Of a stretch of DNA of 44,258 nucleotides, positions 9,223 to 17,408 are shown one piece after another (the first letter of the stretch is position 1; each line of letters starts with the position of its first letter). The notes beneath the pieces are model-generated. The model ran no database searches. It was not told the DNA's origin and saw only the letters and a program-made list of their open reading frames with translations. Source of the stretch: an uncultured bacterium (lineage in GTDB: Bacteria; Verrucomicrobiota; Kiritimatiellia; RFP12; UBA1067). Where the stretch lies: NCBI GenBank assembly GCA_902772905.1, contig CACYCL010000164.1, positions 1 to 44,258 on the forward strand, written 5' to 3'. Position numbers and translations under genes: made by a program.

Positions 9223-10182
9223 TCATTTCACCTTTCTCACGAAGCCAAGGGTGTCCAGTTCGGCAAAGAGTTCCCGATGCTCATCTACCGTCAAAGGCCG
9301 ACCGGCTGGCGCACGGGCTCCGCCACAGTCAATTCCAATGTACTTCATCACAGCCTTGGGCCAGCTGAAATTAGGCTTGCTCAGAATTAGTTCGACAAAC
9401 CGAACGCTCATGTCCTGCAATTTCGCGGCCTCGGCAAAACGATCGGCAGCTGCCAACGCACATATCTTCGAATACAGCCACGGCAGCATGTTGTCGGTCA
9501 TGCCAATGCAACCAGAAAAGACGCCAGTAGCCAACGCCGACAGAACCTGTTCATCGGCACCGGCAAAAAAGGCAACAGGCTTGTCGACTTTACGCCGAAG
9601 CGCCTGAACCGTCCAATACTGGTAGTTCGTGTACTTCATGCCCTTCACATTCGATATGTCGAAGAACTTGGCGTCGCGATCCGGAATGATGCTCTGCCCA
9701 AACGAATAGATCATGAACGGCAAGGATGTTGCGCCGGCAATCTGACGATAATGATCGTATGTGGCATCGAAGTTCTGCCCGAAGTAAACGGGCGCCGTCG
9801 AGGAAATCCAGTCAATGCCAATCTTCTCGGCATACTTGGCCAAGCCGACAGAATTCTGTGTCGCAATGCAGCCAACATGTGCTATGATTTTGCCTCGCCC
9901 CCTGTTTGCCTTAACCACCCGCGCCATAACAAGTTTACGCTCCTTCTCAGACAACTCAAGCCCCTCGCCCGTTCCCCCTGTGACATAGAAGCCGGAGATG
10001 CCGTTAACGAGACACCACTCGATCTCCCTCTCAATTGCTGATTCGTTGACACAACCATCCTTCTTAAAGGGTGTCCAAAGTGCCGCAAACGCACCAGACA
10101 TTCCAGCGAACTCCTTCCCATTTGGGACTGGAAGACGATTCTCTCGTATAAACAAAAGTTCCTCTTTACTGAGTTTGTTCAT
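9223..10182 (-). CDS. nanA: N-acetylneuraminate lyase-like aldolase (DHDPS family)
   Basis: Family members split N-acetylneuraminate into pyruvate and N-acetylmannosamine, or carry out related pyruvate aldol reactions, in the cytosol. In 319 residues the class I aldolase signature is visible: GTGEG near 70-74, Tyr159 in MIYSFG, and the Schiff-base Lys183 in GMKYTN. The canonical GST motif is changed to GGT, so the exact substrate could differ. AAGGAGAA sits six bases before the ATG, which overlaps the symporter stop (ATGA). Its place among a sialidase and an SSS transporter makes sialic-acid cleavage the best reading; dihydrodipicolinate synthase is much less likely. Confidence 0.82.
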   Translation of the reverse strand: MNKLSKEELLFIRENRLPVPNGKEFAGMSGAFAALWTPFKKDGCVNESAIEREIEWCLVNGISGFYVTGGTGEGLELSEKERKLVMARVVKANRGRGKIIAHVGCIATQNSVGLAKYAEKIGIDWISSTAPVYFGQNFDATYDHYRQIAGATSLPFMIYSFGQSIIPDRDAKFFDISNVKGMKYTNYQYWTVQALRRKVDKPVAFFAGADEQVLSALATGVFSGCIGMTDNMLPWLYSKICALAAADRFAEAAKLQDMSVRFVELILSKPNFSWPKAVMKYIGIDCGGARAPAGRPLTVDEHRELFAELDTLGFVRKVK

Positions 10183-11921
10183 TTGATTCTCCTTGGATGA
10201 AAGCACGAAAGCACAACACCTGTCACGATGCAGGCAACAAACCCAATCCCGCCAATTAAAAACGGATGGATTCCGAATCGCGCCGCAAAACCGCCGAACT
10301 TCAACAAGAAACACACGCAAAAATTCACTACCAAGCCTGAAAAAGCCGCGCCACCACTTACACGCGGTGCAAAAACGCCCAAAAAGAAGATACCTGCGAC
10401 ACCAGACGTCACAGTTGAAATCGCCTCCTGAAAGATGTCGCACAATGACCGCAAATCGACATGCGCAAGAACAAAGGCCCCCGCCGTCCCCACGACGCCG
10501 CAAACGACCACGCACAGCTGACCGAGACGCACGCCTACACGTTCGCTCGCCTCCGGCCGAAACCGCAAGTAGAAATCAGACACAATCGCCGACGAAGCTG
10601 CGGACAAATTGGCGGACAGCGTGGAAATCGTTGCGGCAAAGACCGCAGCGATTACAAGTCCTGCAATGACGGGCGGCAACTCCATTCCAATGAAGTGTGG
10701 GAAGATCGCGTCATTCTTCGGCATCAGCGGATCCAGAAGCTCGGGATAACACTTGTAGTGTGTCCACAAGGCCGTGCCGATGGCAAAGAACACGGTAATG
10801 CCGACAAGCGAAAGCACGGCATTGAACAACATCGAACGCACTGCCGCCCGGTTGTCCTTGACGGCAACATACCGCTGCACTACACACTGGTCAGACGTGT
10901 AAGAAAAAAGAGTCTGCGTCACACCGAGCGACATAGCGACCCAAAACGTCAATTCGGCAAGGTTTGGCGAGAAATCAAAGCAGCGGAACTTGTGCGCGTC
11001 CGTGCCAAGCGCAACGTATCCCGCAATCCCCCCATCTGTACCAGCAATCAACCAAGCAAGGATCAGCACAGCTCCACCCATAAGCACAATGCCCTGCATA
11101 AAATCCGACCAGATGACAGCCTCAAGCCCACCGAGCGAACAGTACAAAACCGTGACGAGTCCGCAGAGGCCAACCGAGAAGTCGATGCCTACGCCTGTTA
11201 CGGCATCGATTGCAATAGCAGGCAGAAGCGTCACAATCGCCACCCGCAGAACCATAAAGACAACAAATACTGCGGAAGAGAAAAGACGCGTCGCCAGATT
11301 GAACCGACGCTCAAGATACTCATATGCGCTCGTGAGGTTCATCTTCCGAAAAACCGGCATGTAGAACAGGATGGCAATGGGAATGACAATCAACTGTCCG
11401 AGGAGGCAGTTCTGGTACAGCCGCCAGTCTGAAATGTATGCAAGCGCGGGGACGGATAGGAATGTGATCGACGAGAGCATCGTCGCGAACAGAGAGACTC
11501 CGGCCACGTACCACGGAATGCGCCCGCCACCCCTGAAGAACGACGACGATGTCTTCTCCCTGCGCGCAAAATAGACGCCCATCATTGTGATGACCGCAAA
11601 GTACCCAGCCACCACGGTCCACGCCAACGGCGGGAAACGGCGATTTGGGACGATTTTATCCGCATCCGACCATGTATCCGTAACGGTGTGGTAGTACTTC
11701 ACCGGATGCCCCGCCTCGTCTTTGAACACTATATGCTGGTCCCCGGACGGCTCTGCGGATACAATCCCCTCTCCGGGATCTTCAAATACGAACTCCCTGA
11801 GTACTTTCTGGTCCCCGTTCTGAGTCACGACAAACCGCTTCGCGGCAGGAGCCACATCCGTGACGACGCCAGCAACCAATGCAGCGGCAAAGACTGCAGT
11901 AGCCAGAATGGACGCAAACAT
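10179..11921 (-). CDS. Sodium:solute symporter (SSS), probable sialic-acid transporter
   Basis: The 580-residue membrane protein belongs to the SSS family, which couples Na+ entry to uptake of sugars including sialic acid. The sodium-site helices are recognisable: SLFATMLSSITFLSVPALAY (about residue 144) and the Ser-rich helix ISTLSANLSAASSAIVSDF. An added N-terminal stretch of about 95 residues, starting with a signal-like helix, precedes the first core helix and would sit outside the membrane. ATG 11921 overlaps the upstream stop (TGATG) with GAGGA at good spacing; a GTG one codon earlier is possible. Operon context gives the substrate. Confidence 0.87.
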   Translation of the reverse strand: MFASILATAVFAAALVAGVVTDVAPAAKRFVVTQNGDQKVLREFVFEDPGEGIVSAEPSGDQHIVFKDEAGHPVKYYHTVTDTWSDADKIVPNRRFPPLAWTVVAGYFAVITMMGVYFARREKTSSSFFRGGGRIPWYVAGVSLFATMLSSITFLSVPALAYISDWRLYQNCLLGQLIVIPIAILFYMPVFRKMNLTSAYEYLERRFNLATRLFSSAVFVVFMVLRVAIVTLLPAIAIDAVTGVGIDFSVGLCGLVTVLYCSLGGLEAVIWSDFMQGIVLMGGAVLILAWLIAGTDGGIAGYVALGTDAHKFRCFDFSPNLAELTFWVAMSLGVTQTLFSYTSDQCVVQRYVAVKDNRAAVRSMLFNAVLSLVGITVFFAIGTALWTHYKCYPELLDPLMPKNDAIFPHFIGMELPPVIAGLVIAAVFAATISTLSANLSAASSAIVSDFYLRFRPEASERVGVRLGQLCVVVCGVVGTAGAFVLAHVDLRSLCDIFQEAISTVTSGVAGIFFLGVFAPRVSGGAAFSGLVVNFCVCFLLKFGGFAARFGIHPFLIGGIGFVACIVTGVVLSCFHPRRIK

Positions 11922-12973
11922 CACGCAAGTTCCTCAGACAAGATTCTCCCATATTCACGCACGACATCGACTGAGCCAGGTCCGAATGCGGATTGATAAT
12001 CGTCGCTGACATCCACGGCGAACGACGTGACGTGTCGTACGCCAAGCCGTCTATAGGTCCTGACATCGGCTCGCGTTCGTTCTGCATCCCATGGAATGCG
12101 CACGAGCGGCTTCTTCCATCCGCAGAACAGGGAGGCGTCAATCCAGTACTCCAGCACCTGCGCGGTTTCCACAGGGAACACCTTCAGCAGGTCAGCAAGA
12201 CGCGAAACGAACGGGCTTCCAGGCATCAAATCCTTCCGAACAACCGTGTTTCCATCCCTCCACCGGCGGATCGGCGCATATTCGAGGAAAAGCCCCGGAT
12301 GCGGCTTAAGCGTCGGTGTTTCCATTGTGACCTGATATGCGAGATGGGCAAGCGTGGCGCACGGATCGATCTCGGCGCGGAGTGCGCCTACGATCGCGTT
12401 TTCCACAGCAATTGCCTGGTCTGCGCCGCTCATGGCACGGCATCTCGGACATCGGCACACGTGCCCGTTGTCCGAGAGCCAGAAGAAGTATCGCCCTGTG
12501 GTCGGACGACACACCTTCGCGACTTCGACCGCGCGCGATGCGACTATCTCAAGCGCTATGGGATTCGAAACGCAGCAATTGTACTTTGGCGTACGTCTGC
12601 CGTTCGCGTCCATGCGAAAAAGTTCCGGCTCCCTTGAGAACAATTCACGCGGCAGCAGGTAGTCCATCGCATGCAGCTCGTGTTCAACCTCCAGTCCGCA
12701 GCGCTCGCATTCGTCGAGAAACTTCCTGCCTCGTTCGCTCCTGAGGAACGGCATTACGTCCTCCGGGCCAATGTGCGTAGCAAGGGTCGTGAGTCCCGAC
12801 TCATGCGCAAGCTTCGGCCAGTCAAACGAGCCTTCGAGATCCCTTACCCTCACGACGGCGCCGCGCGTCGAACGCGCGGCGGTGCGCGAGGGCTCTGTTA
12901 CGCATCCGGTCGTGGCACCGGTGATGCACAACGCGCCAGCATTCCAGATGAAGTTTCGTCTGCTGCTATTCAT
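11921..12973 (-). CDS. DUF4838 protein with Tat-type lipoprotein signal
   Basis: The 350-residue protein begins SSRRNFIWNAG, a twin-arginine signal, with a possible lipobox TTGC near residue 22. It is therefore probably exported folded and anchored to a membrane. The middle carries the DUF4838 signature FFWLSDNGHVCRCPRCR (about 167-183), whose cysteine pair could bind a metal. DUF4838 proteins are common in glycan-degrading gut bacteria and are sometimes linked to glycosidase folds, but their reaction is not established. The ATG at 12973 lies eight bases below the sialidase stop. A role in processing sialylated glycans is inferred from position. Confidence 0.72.
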   Translation of the reverse strand: MNSSRRNFIWNAGALCITGATTGCVTEPSRTAARSTRGAVVRVRDLEGSFDWPKLAHESGLTTLATHIGPEDVMPFLRSERGRKFLDECERCGLEVEHELHAMDYLLPRELFSREPELFRMDANGRRTPKYNCCVSNPIALEIVASRAVEVAKVCRPTTGRYFFWLSDNGHVCRCPRCRAMSGADQAIAVENAIVGALRAEIDPCATLAHLAYQVTMETPTLKPHPGLFLEYAPIRRWRDGNTVVRKDLMPGSPFVSRLADLLKVFPVETAQVLEYWIDASLFCGWKKPLVRIPWDAERTRADVRTYRRLGVRHVTSFAVDVSDDYQSAFGPGSVDVVREYGRILSEELA

Positions 12974-12981
12974 CTTCCAGG

Positions 12982-14193
12982 TCAGCGTTTCATCTTCCAC
13001 TTCGTGGCCATGATGCATGGCCTTTCGCCGTGCACCGGACGCTGCTGCTGATAATAGACCGTAAGCATGGTTCCGTCGGGCAGTGCGCAAGTCGAGGGAT
13101 ATCCGAGATCCCCGTTGTGACTAGGCGCAAGGCAAATCTCGTTTGCGGCATCCCATGTGCGTCCACCGTCGTCCGAGATTGCCGCAAACTCGCCGAATCC
13201 GGGATCTGCGACGCGCCGCCCATATACGGCAACCACTTTCCCGTCCTTCAACTGCAGAAGATGCGGAGGAAGCCCCTTGAGTCCGGAGTCGTGCATGCGC
13301 GTCCACGTGCGGCCACCGTCCTTAGACGTCGCCTGCCTCATGCAGCCGCCCGGCCCGTGATAGCGTATCAGCGCGATGAGTGTGCCGTCGGAGAGTTCGA
13401 CCACATGCGGCTCGCAGTAAACCTGCCGCTCTGGGTCGTCCGACGGGGCCGCTATGTTCTGGCAGAGGAGTTCCCACGTGCGACCCCCATCGGCAGAACG
13501 CTCTACCGTGATGCCAGTGCGATCCTTCTCCGGTATCGACATGAACGTCGGAGTCGGCGGCTTGTCCACCTTCCCGATCTGGAGAAGCGAGCCGTCCTTC
13601 AGCAGAATCGGTCCGTGCGGGGTCTGCCCTTTGACGGACATCTTTTCCGGCTTGGTCCACGTCTTGCCGCCATCCCTGGAGCGGACGCAGAAGTTGCCGA
13701 GAGCCGCATTGCGCACCTCCTCCGGAATCTTCTCGTCGTGCCGAACCATCCAGTACTGCCTGGTGTGGGGCGCCCACTTTGTCTCGAGCAGCTTCTTCGT
13801 GCGGTATGCGACGGACGTGAAATAGACGACCAGCAGCTCTCCGTCCGGTAATTCGACAATGCCGGCGTCGCGGTCGTCGATCGGCCCGTTGGCGATCGTC
13901 TGCGGCTCGCTCCACGTCTCGCCGCCGTCCTTGGACCGAATGAGCTGCACCTTTCCCCACGGGCAGACGTGATAGTCGCGGTCGCCGGAGAACACGGCAA
14001 TGATCTCGCCGCTGCGCAGTGCCGCCACCGTCGGCCAGCCGACATAGCGGTTTGTCTCTACGCAGATGGGTCGAGTCCAGAGTATCTCAGCCCTGGACTG
14101 GTCGCGCGGAGGAATGTACGAAACCGGCGGCTCGGCGGCGGACGCGGAAAAAGCCGCGCCGCACAGAATAACAATCACAAGATGCATTTTCAT
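12982..14193 (-). CDS. Secreted sialidase (BNR/Asp-box, GH33-like)
   Basis: Sialidases cut terminal sialic acid from glycans such as mucins. The 403-residue protein has a signal peptide (about 1-19) and five Asp-box repeats of the form S-x-D-G-G-x-T-W: SKDGGETW, SRDGGKTW, SADGGRTW, SKDGGRTW and SDDGGRTW. This indicates a six-bladed propeller. The usual F/Y-R-I-P motif near the N-terminus is replaced around YVGWPT, so activity on the classical substrate needs testing. GGGAGG lies eight bases ahead of the ATG. It sits between the SUMF1-like gene and the DUF4838 gene. Confidence 0.85.
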   Translation of the reverse strand: MKMHLVIVILCGAAFSASAAEPPVSYIPPRDQSRAEILWTRPICVETNRYVGWPTVAALRSGEIIAVFSGDRDYHVCPWGKVQLIRSKDGGETWSEPQTIANGPIDDRDAGIVELPDGELLVVYFTSVAYRTKKLLETKWAPHTRQYWMVRHDEKIPEEVRNAALGNFCVRSRDGGKTWTKPEKMSVKGQTPHGPILLKDGSLLQIGKVDKPPTPTFMSIPEKDRTGITVERSADGGRTWELLCQNIAAPSDDPERQVYCEPHVVELSDGTLIALIRYHGPGGCMRQATSKDGGRTWTRMHDSGLKGLPPHLLQLKDGKVVAVYGRRVADPGFGEFAAISDDGGRTWDAANEICLAPSHNGDLGYPSTCALPDGTMLTVYYQQQRPVHGERPCIMATKWKMKR

Positions 14194-14206
14194 CTGAGCC
14201 GCCTCC

Positions 14207-15547
14207 CTACTTCAATCCAGCCTGGCAGGCAAGGCGGAAGCCGATGGCGTTGTCGGTCGTGCTTGGCACCGAGTCGTAGCGCGTGGCCGAGCGTCCAAGA
14301 TACGGATAGTTGACCCATGCCCCGCCGCGGCGAATACGCTTTGCGGTGTTGTCCCCGACGGCGACGTTGACGCGCCCTGTAAGCGACGAGATGTCGGCGA
14401 ACGCCGCAGATGCGTCAAGACACCACTCCCATACATTGCCGTGCATATCGTATAGACCCCATGAATTCGGCGCATAGCTTCCGCATACGGCTGTCGCCTG
14501 GTTCGTCGTGCCTGCCGTGCCGGGCGAGGTCACATCCGGATTTTCGATGTTTGCCCTGGTGCGACCCGGACAATTCACATCCGCCGTCTTGTTTACGTAA
14601 GCCGAGCCATTGCCCCAAAGGCCCTCTCCATTCCCGGCGCGGCACGCAAATTCCCACTGTGCTTCGCTCGGCAGATCGAAACGTATGCCGGTCTTGTTGT
14701 ATAGCTGGCCGAGAAATGACGCGTCTGCCGGCGCGTCCGGCCATTCTCCGTTGGAAACCGTGCTTTTGTCGGCACCACGGCGGATCTGGTTGTAAGAGAC
14801 GAACTCCACGGGACGATGCGCGCGCATGGCGACGGCGGAGAAATACGCGGGATACGTGCCGTATATCTGCGCCCACTGCGTCTGGGTGACCTCGAATACG
14901 CCGATGTAGTAGTTGTTAGTGAGCTGCACGGTGTGCGTCGCCTCTTTCGCCGCCTCGCGCCCCTCTTCCCCTACGCTTCCCATCGTCCACTTGACGTTCT
15001 TCGCCATTATCTTGCGCATGACGATCTTGTTCTCGCGGTAGTCGGGGTTGCCGAGAATGCCGCCGGGCAGCCATTCGGCCCCTGGATAGTACGCAACATC
15101 GCCTTTCTTGGCACCTGAGGAGATGTCGACGACCATGTAGTCCGGGGTGTTGTCCAGCGCCCATGCGGTGACGACCGCCCTTGCGCGGTTCTCAGTGACA
15201 TTCTGGCCGGGCCACGAGAGGTCTGGATGCCATGTCGCCGCGAGGTAGCCTTCGCCGTCCGCCTCGGAGGCGAAAACCTTGCGGAACGCCGCGCCCGTGA
15301 AGCCCTGGATGTTCTCGCCGCCGATGGATACCCAGCCGTCCGCGTCGGTCGCCGCATTGGCCGAGGCGTTCGTTTGGATGTCTATCGTCACCACTGCGTC
15401 CGCAGAAAGCTTGTACTTGATGGTTACCATACGGGTGAGCACGTCTTGCAACATCTTCGCGTCGGATGCCACGGGTACGCTTGCCATGGCCACCGATGCG
15501 GACACGAGGACTGAAAAGGCGCAAAGCGCCGTCGTCGTCTTGTTCAT
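14207..15547 (-). CDS. Secreted SUMF1-fold protein (FGE-sulfatase domain, no active cysteines)
   Basis: The 446-residue protein has a signal peptide (about 1-22), a novel N-terminal domain of about 160 residues, and a C-terminal SUMF1 domain. The domain shows KWTMGS, EVTQTQWAQIYG, LPSEAQWEFACRAG, YDMHGNVWEWC and the final GFRLACQ. Formylglycine-generating enzymes activate sulfatases with a cysteine pair (human Cys336 and Cys341). Here the aligned residues in RGGAWVNYPYLGR are Asn and Gly, so catalysis of that type is not expected. Such proteins may be binding or structural domains. AAAGGAAT precedes the ATG, and the sialidase follows after 13 bases. Confidence 0.85.
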   Translation of the reverse strand: MNKTTTALCAFSVLVSASVAMASVPVASDAKMLQDVLTRMVTIKYKLSADAVVTIDIQTNASANAATDADGWVSIGGENIQGFTGAAFRKVFASEADGEGYLAATWHPDLSWPGQNVTENRARAVVTAWALDNTPDYMVVDISSGAKKGDVAYYPGAEWLPGGILGNPDYRENKIVMRKIMAKNVKWTMGSVGEEGREAAKEATHTVQLTNNYYIGVFEVTQTQWAQIYGTYPAYFSAVAMRAHRPVEFVSYNQIRRGADKSTVSNGEWPDAPADASFLGQLYNKTGIRFDLPSEAQWEFACRAGNGEGLWGNGSAYVNKTADVNCPGRTRANIENPDVTSPGTAGTTNQATAVCGSYAPNSWGLYDMHGNVWEWCLDASAAFADISSLTGRVNVAVGDNTAKRIRRGGAWVNYPYLGRSATRYDSVPSTTDNAIGFRLACQAGLK

Positions 15548-15573
15548 TGTCGTATTCCTTTCGTTGTTGTTGT

Positions 15574-15882
15574 TTAGTACAAGATGATGATGATTCCGTC
15601 AGGCGGGAATGACTTCAATCTCGTTCCAGCGGCAACAGCACTAGTGCAGCTCCGAGCCTCCAGCACATTTGCATCGGTAGCCGACGGCACCATTGCCGTG
15701 ACGAGGTCGCAGCCTACGGACGACGACTCGGATTTCGGGTTCTCCGCCGGCCAGCCATCAACGAACAAGCTGTACGTATCCTCCGCGCAAACGGACGGCG
15801 CAAACGCGGCGTATGTGACCGCAAAGATCAATATTGCGACCGCTTTCGTCATGGGCATCGATGCGATTATCATCTTTCTCAT
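15574..15882 (-). CDS. Small secreted protein of unknown function
   Basis: I do not recognise this 102-residue protein. It has a long signal peptide (cleavage likely after PSVCA, near residue 34). A short mature region of about 68 residues has few features and ends in LKSFPPDGIIIILY. ATG 15882 is preceded by GAGGA six bases away, better than a TTG two codons upstream. It is the first gene of the sialic-acid operon and lies 26 bases above the SUMF1-like gene, so the two secreted products may interact. Confidence 0.6.
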   Translation of the reverse strand: MRKMIIASMPMTKAVAILIFAVTYAAFAPSVCAEDTYSLFVDGWPAENPKSESSSVGCDLVTAMVPSATDANVLEARSCTSAVAAGTRLKSFPPDGIIIILY

Positions 15883-15912
15883 AGACAATCCTCATGTTTT
15901 CAAGATGTTTGT

Positions 15913-15939
15913 ATTGTATCATTTCACAGCAAGACGCAA
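15913..15939 (-). promoter_or_regulatory. Candidate promoter of the sialic-acid operon
   Basis: On the minus strand TACAAT (15913-15918) is preceded by TGA, an extended -10. TTGCGT (15934-15939) stands 15 bases upstream as a weak, short-spaced -35. A weak -35 is typical of activator-dependent promoters, which fits the neighbouring AraC gene. Confidence 0.4.
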
Positions 15940-15973
15940 GTCCGCAATATCACATCCACGATTTGGCGGACTT
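15938..15973. promoter_or_regulatory. 8-bp inverted repeat between araC-type gene and operon promoter
   Basis: AAGTCCGC (15938-15945) is mirrored exactly by GCGGACTT (15966-15973) with 20 bases between. It abuts the candidate -35 of the sialic-acid operon. It could be an operator for the AraC-type regulator or a weak terminator of its gene; the long loop and lack of a T-run on the minus strand favour the operator. Confidence 0.4.
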
Positions 15974-16009
15974 TTTCGGGCGCACCACCCCCAGCGGGAA
16001 TTACCGTCT

Positions 16010-16927
16010 TTAATGCAGACGAATCTCTTTGACCTCGCGAGGCATCTTTCCCGTGATGGCCTTGAAGCGCTCGGAGAAATGCCGAGCGGCGCCGTATCCG
16101 AGAAAGTTCGCCACATAGCCCACGCTCTTTCCGGCGGAGAGCAAACGCTTCGCCGCGTCCATGCGGCAGCGGATGAGATACGTGCGCGGAGAATATCCCA
16201 ACGACTTCTTGAAGCGGACATCAAATGAAGAACGGGACATCCCGCACTCTGCCGCCTTTTGGATAAAGTCAAATCGACGCTCAGGATGCTCTCGCATTTC
16301 GTCGGCAACAGTCCGAAGCCTCTTGTCTGGGTGTATGCGCGGAGCCGAATTTGCGGAATCGACAATAGCCAGCAACAGGTCGGCAACGGCTGTTCGCAAA
16401 CGGAACGTCCGCTCAGGAGTTTTCCTCGTCAGCGTTTCATACAAATGGAACAACCGGCGAAATGCCTCGCAGACGCCCGAAACGTCTTCAAAAGAGCGTC
16501 GCGGCAGATGCATGAACTCATCCACCAGCCACATCACCTCTTTCGGCGACAGATGCAAGCAAGGGAAGCCCTTCTTGGGAACACGAAAAAGCATCCAGTA
16601 CTTGCTGATGCCATGCGGCCACGTCGAAAGGCGATGTTTCTCTCCTGGCAGCGAAACAAAGACGGTTCCAGGACAAAACGAATGCGTTTCGCTACCCAAC
16701 TCGAACGACAAGTCCCCTCTGACGCAATAAGAAATCTCTATGCACTCTCTGTGCGAATGCAATGGAGACGCCTTGACCAGTCTTCGGAAATCGTCAAAGC
16801 CAAGAACTGGAATGCACAATACACCATCTGACTCAAGCGAAACGACCTTACGCTCCGAACCATACTGATAATCTGCAGGAAGTTCGATTGGCTTTCGTGT
16901 CGGCGATTTCTTGCTGCAAGTGCTCAT
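16010..16927 (-). CDS. AraC-family transcriptional regulator
   Basis: The 305-residue cytosolic protein has an N-terminal cupin-type sensing domain (about 50-130, with HSHRECIEISYCVRG) and a C-terminal double helix-turn-helix of the AraC/XylS type. The HTH region includes CGMSRSSFDVRFKKSLG and the closing YGAARHFSERFKAITG. Such regulators usually bind a sugar and activate a neighbouring operon. The gene lies just upstream of the sialic-acid genes on the same strand, so it is the obvious candidate regulator, probably responding to a sialic acid or a breakdown product. No convincing promoter of its own is seen in 16928-17021. Confidence 0.88.
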   Translation of the reverse strand: MSTCSKKSPTRKPIELPADYQYGSERKVVSLESDGVLCIPVLGFDDFRRLVKASPLHSHRECIEISYCVRGDLSFELGSETHSFCPGTVFVSLPGEKHRLSTWPHGISKYWMLFRVPKKGFPCLHLSPKEVMWLVDEFMHLPRRSFEDVSGVCEAFRRLFHLYETLTRKTPERTFRLRTAVADLLLAIVDSANSAPRIHPDKRLRTVADEMREHPERRFDFIQKAAECGMSRSSFDVRFKKSLGYSPRTYLIRCRMDAAKRLLSAGKSVGYVANFLGYGAARHFSERFKAITGKMPREVKEIRLH

Positions 16928-17021
16928 GCCTCAAATGCTTTAGAACTCCATCTACCCAAAATATTCCCATGTCATAGAAGACAGAAGCCTCTTAAATGCG
17001 GGCAACGCACAACGCATGACC

Positions 17022-17408
17022 CTATCGCACTAGAACTGCAGATGTGTGAATCTTGCGACGCAACAGCAGCACAAGAAAAACGTCTTCGTCCCCTTCATAC
17101 GTGACAACGTGCGTCGCTCGCGATGCTCCACATCTTTCTGCCTCGGCCTCTATCATCTTTATCTGATTCTCAAGATTCACAGTATCTCGGAACGGAAGGC
17201 ACGACACGCAATCAGGCGAGTCCACATCGCCAGATGCAAGCGGCAGCAGGCAGAAAAGCGACCAAGAGCTGTTCATTACCTGAACAGTCTCGACAATTTC
17301 TTCCCCTTCGGCAGTACGTGCGCCTGGCTCAGGAGGCATTCGCGTCACCAATGCACAGCCAGATGTGAATAGAAGCGCAGCAGCCGGCAACATGCGCCAT
17401 GCATTCAT
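17022..17408 (-). CDS. Lipoprotein of unknown function, paralogue A
   Basis: This 128-residue protein starts with a lipoprotein signal ending FTSGC (Cys18). Its core, NSSWSLFCLLPLASGD followed by a short helix ENQIKMIEAEAE, parallels NYGWTLFGYVPLVCGN and LAKARLDAVAAE in the next gene upstream. The two are therefore diverged paralogues. I do not recognise the family. Its ATG overlaps the upstream stop (ATGA), and its ribosome-binding region is the poly-G tract. It ends the MATE operon. Confidence 0.65.
   Translation of the reverse strand: MNAWRMLPAAALLFTSGCALVTRMPPEPGARTAEGEEIVETVQVMNSSWSLFCLLPLASGDVDSPDCVSCLPFRDTVNLENQIKMIEAEAERCGASRATHVVTYEGDEDVFLVLLLRRKIHTSAVLVR

Noticed and set aside
9223..10182. 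Dihydrodipicolinate synthase (dapA).
   Set aside because: Operon context and the altered GTGEG motif favour a neuraminate-lyase role, though the fold is shared.
14207..15547. Calling this a formylglycine-generating enzyme.
   Set aside because: Both catalytic cysteines are replaced and no sulfatase is nearby.
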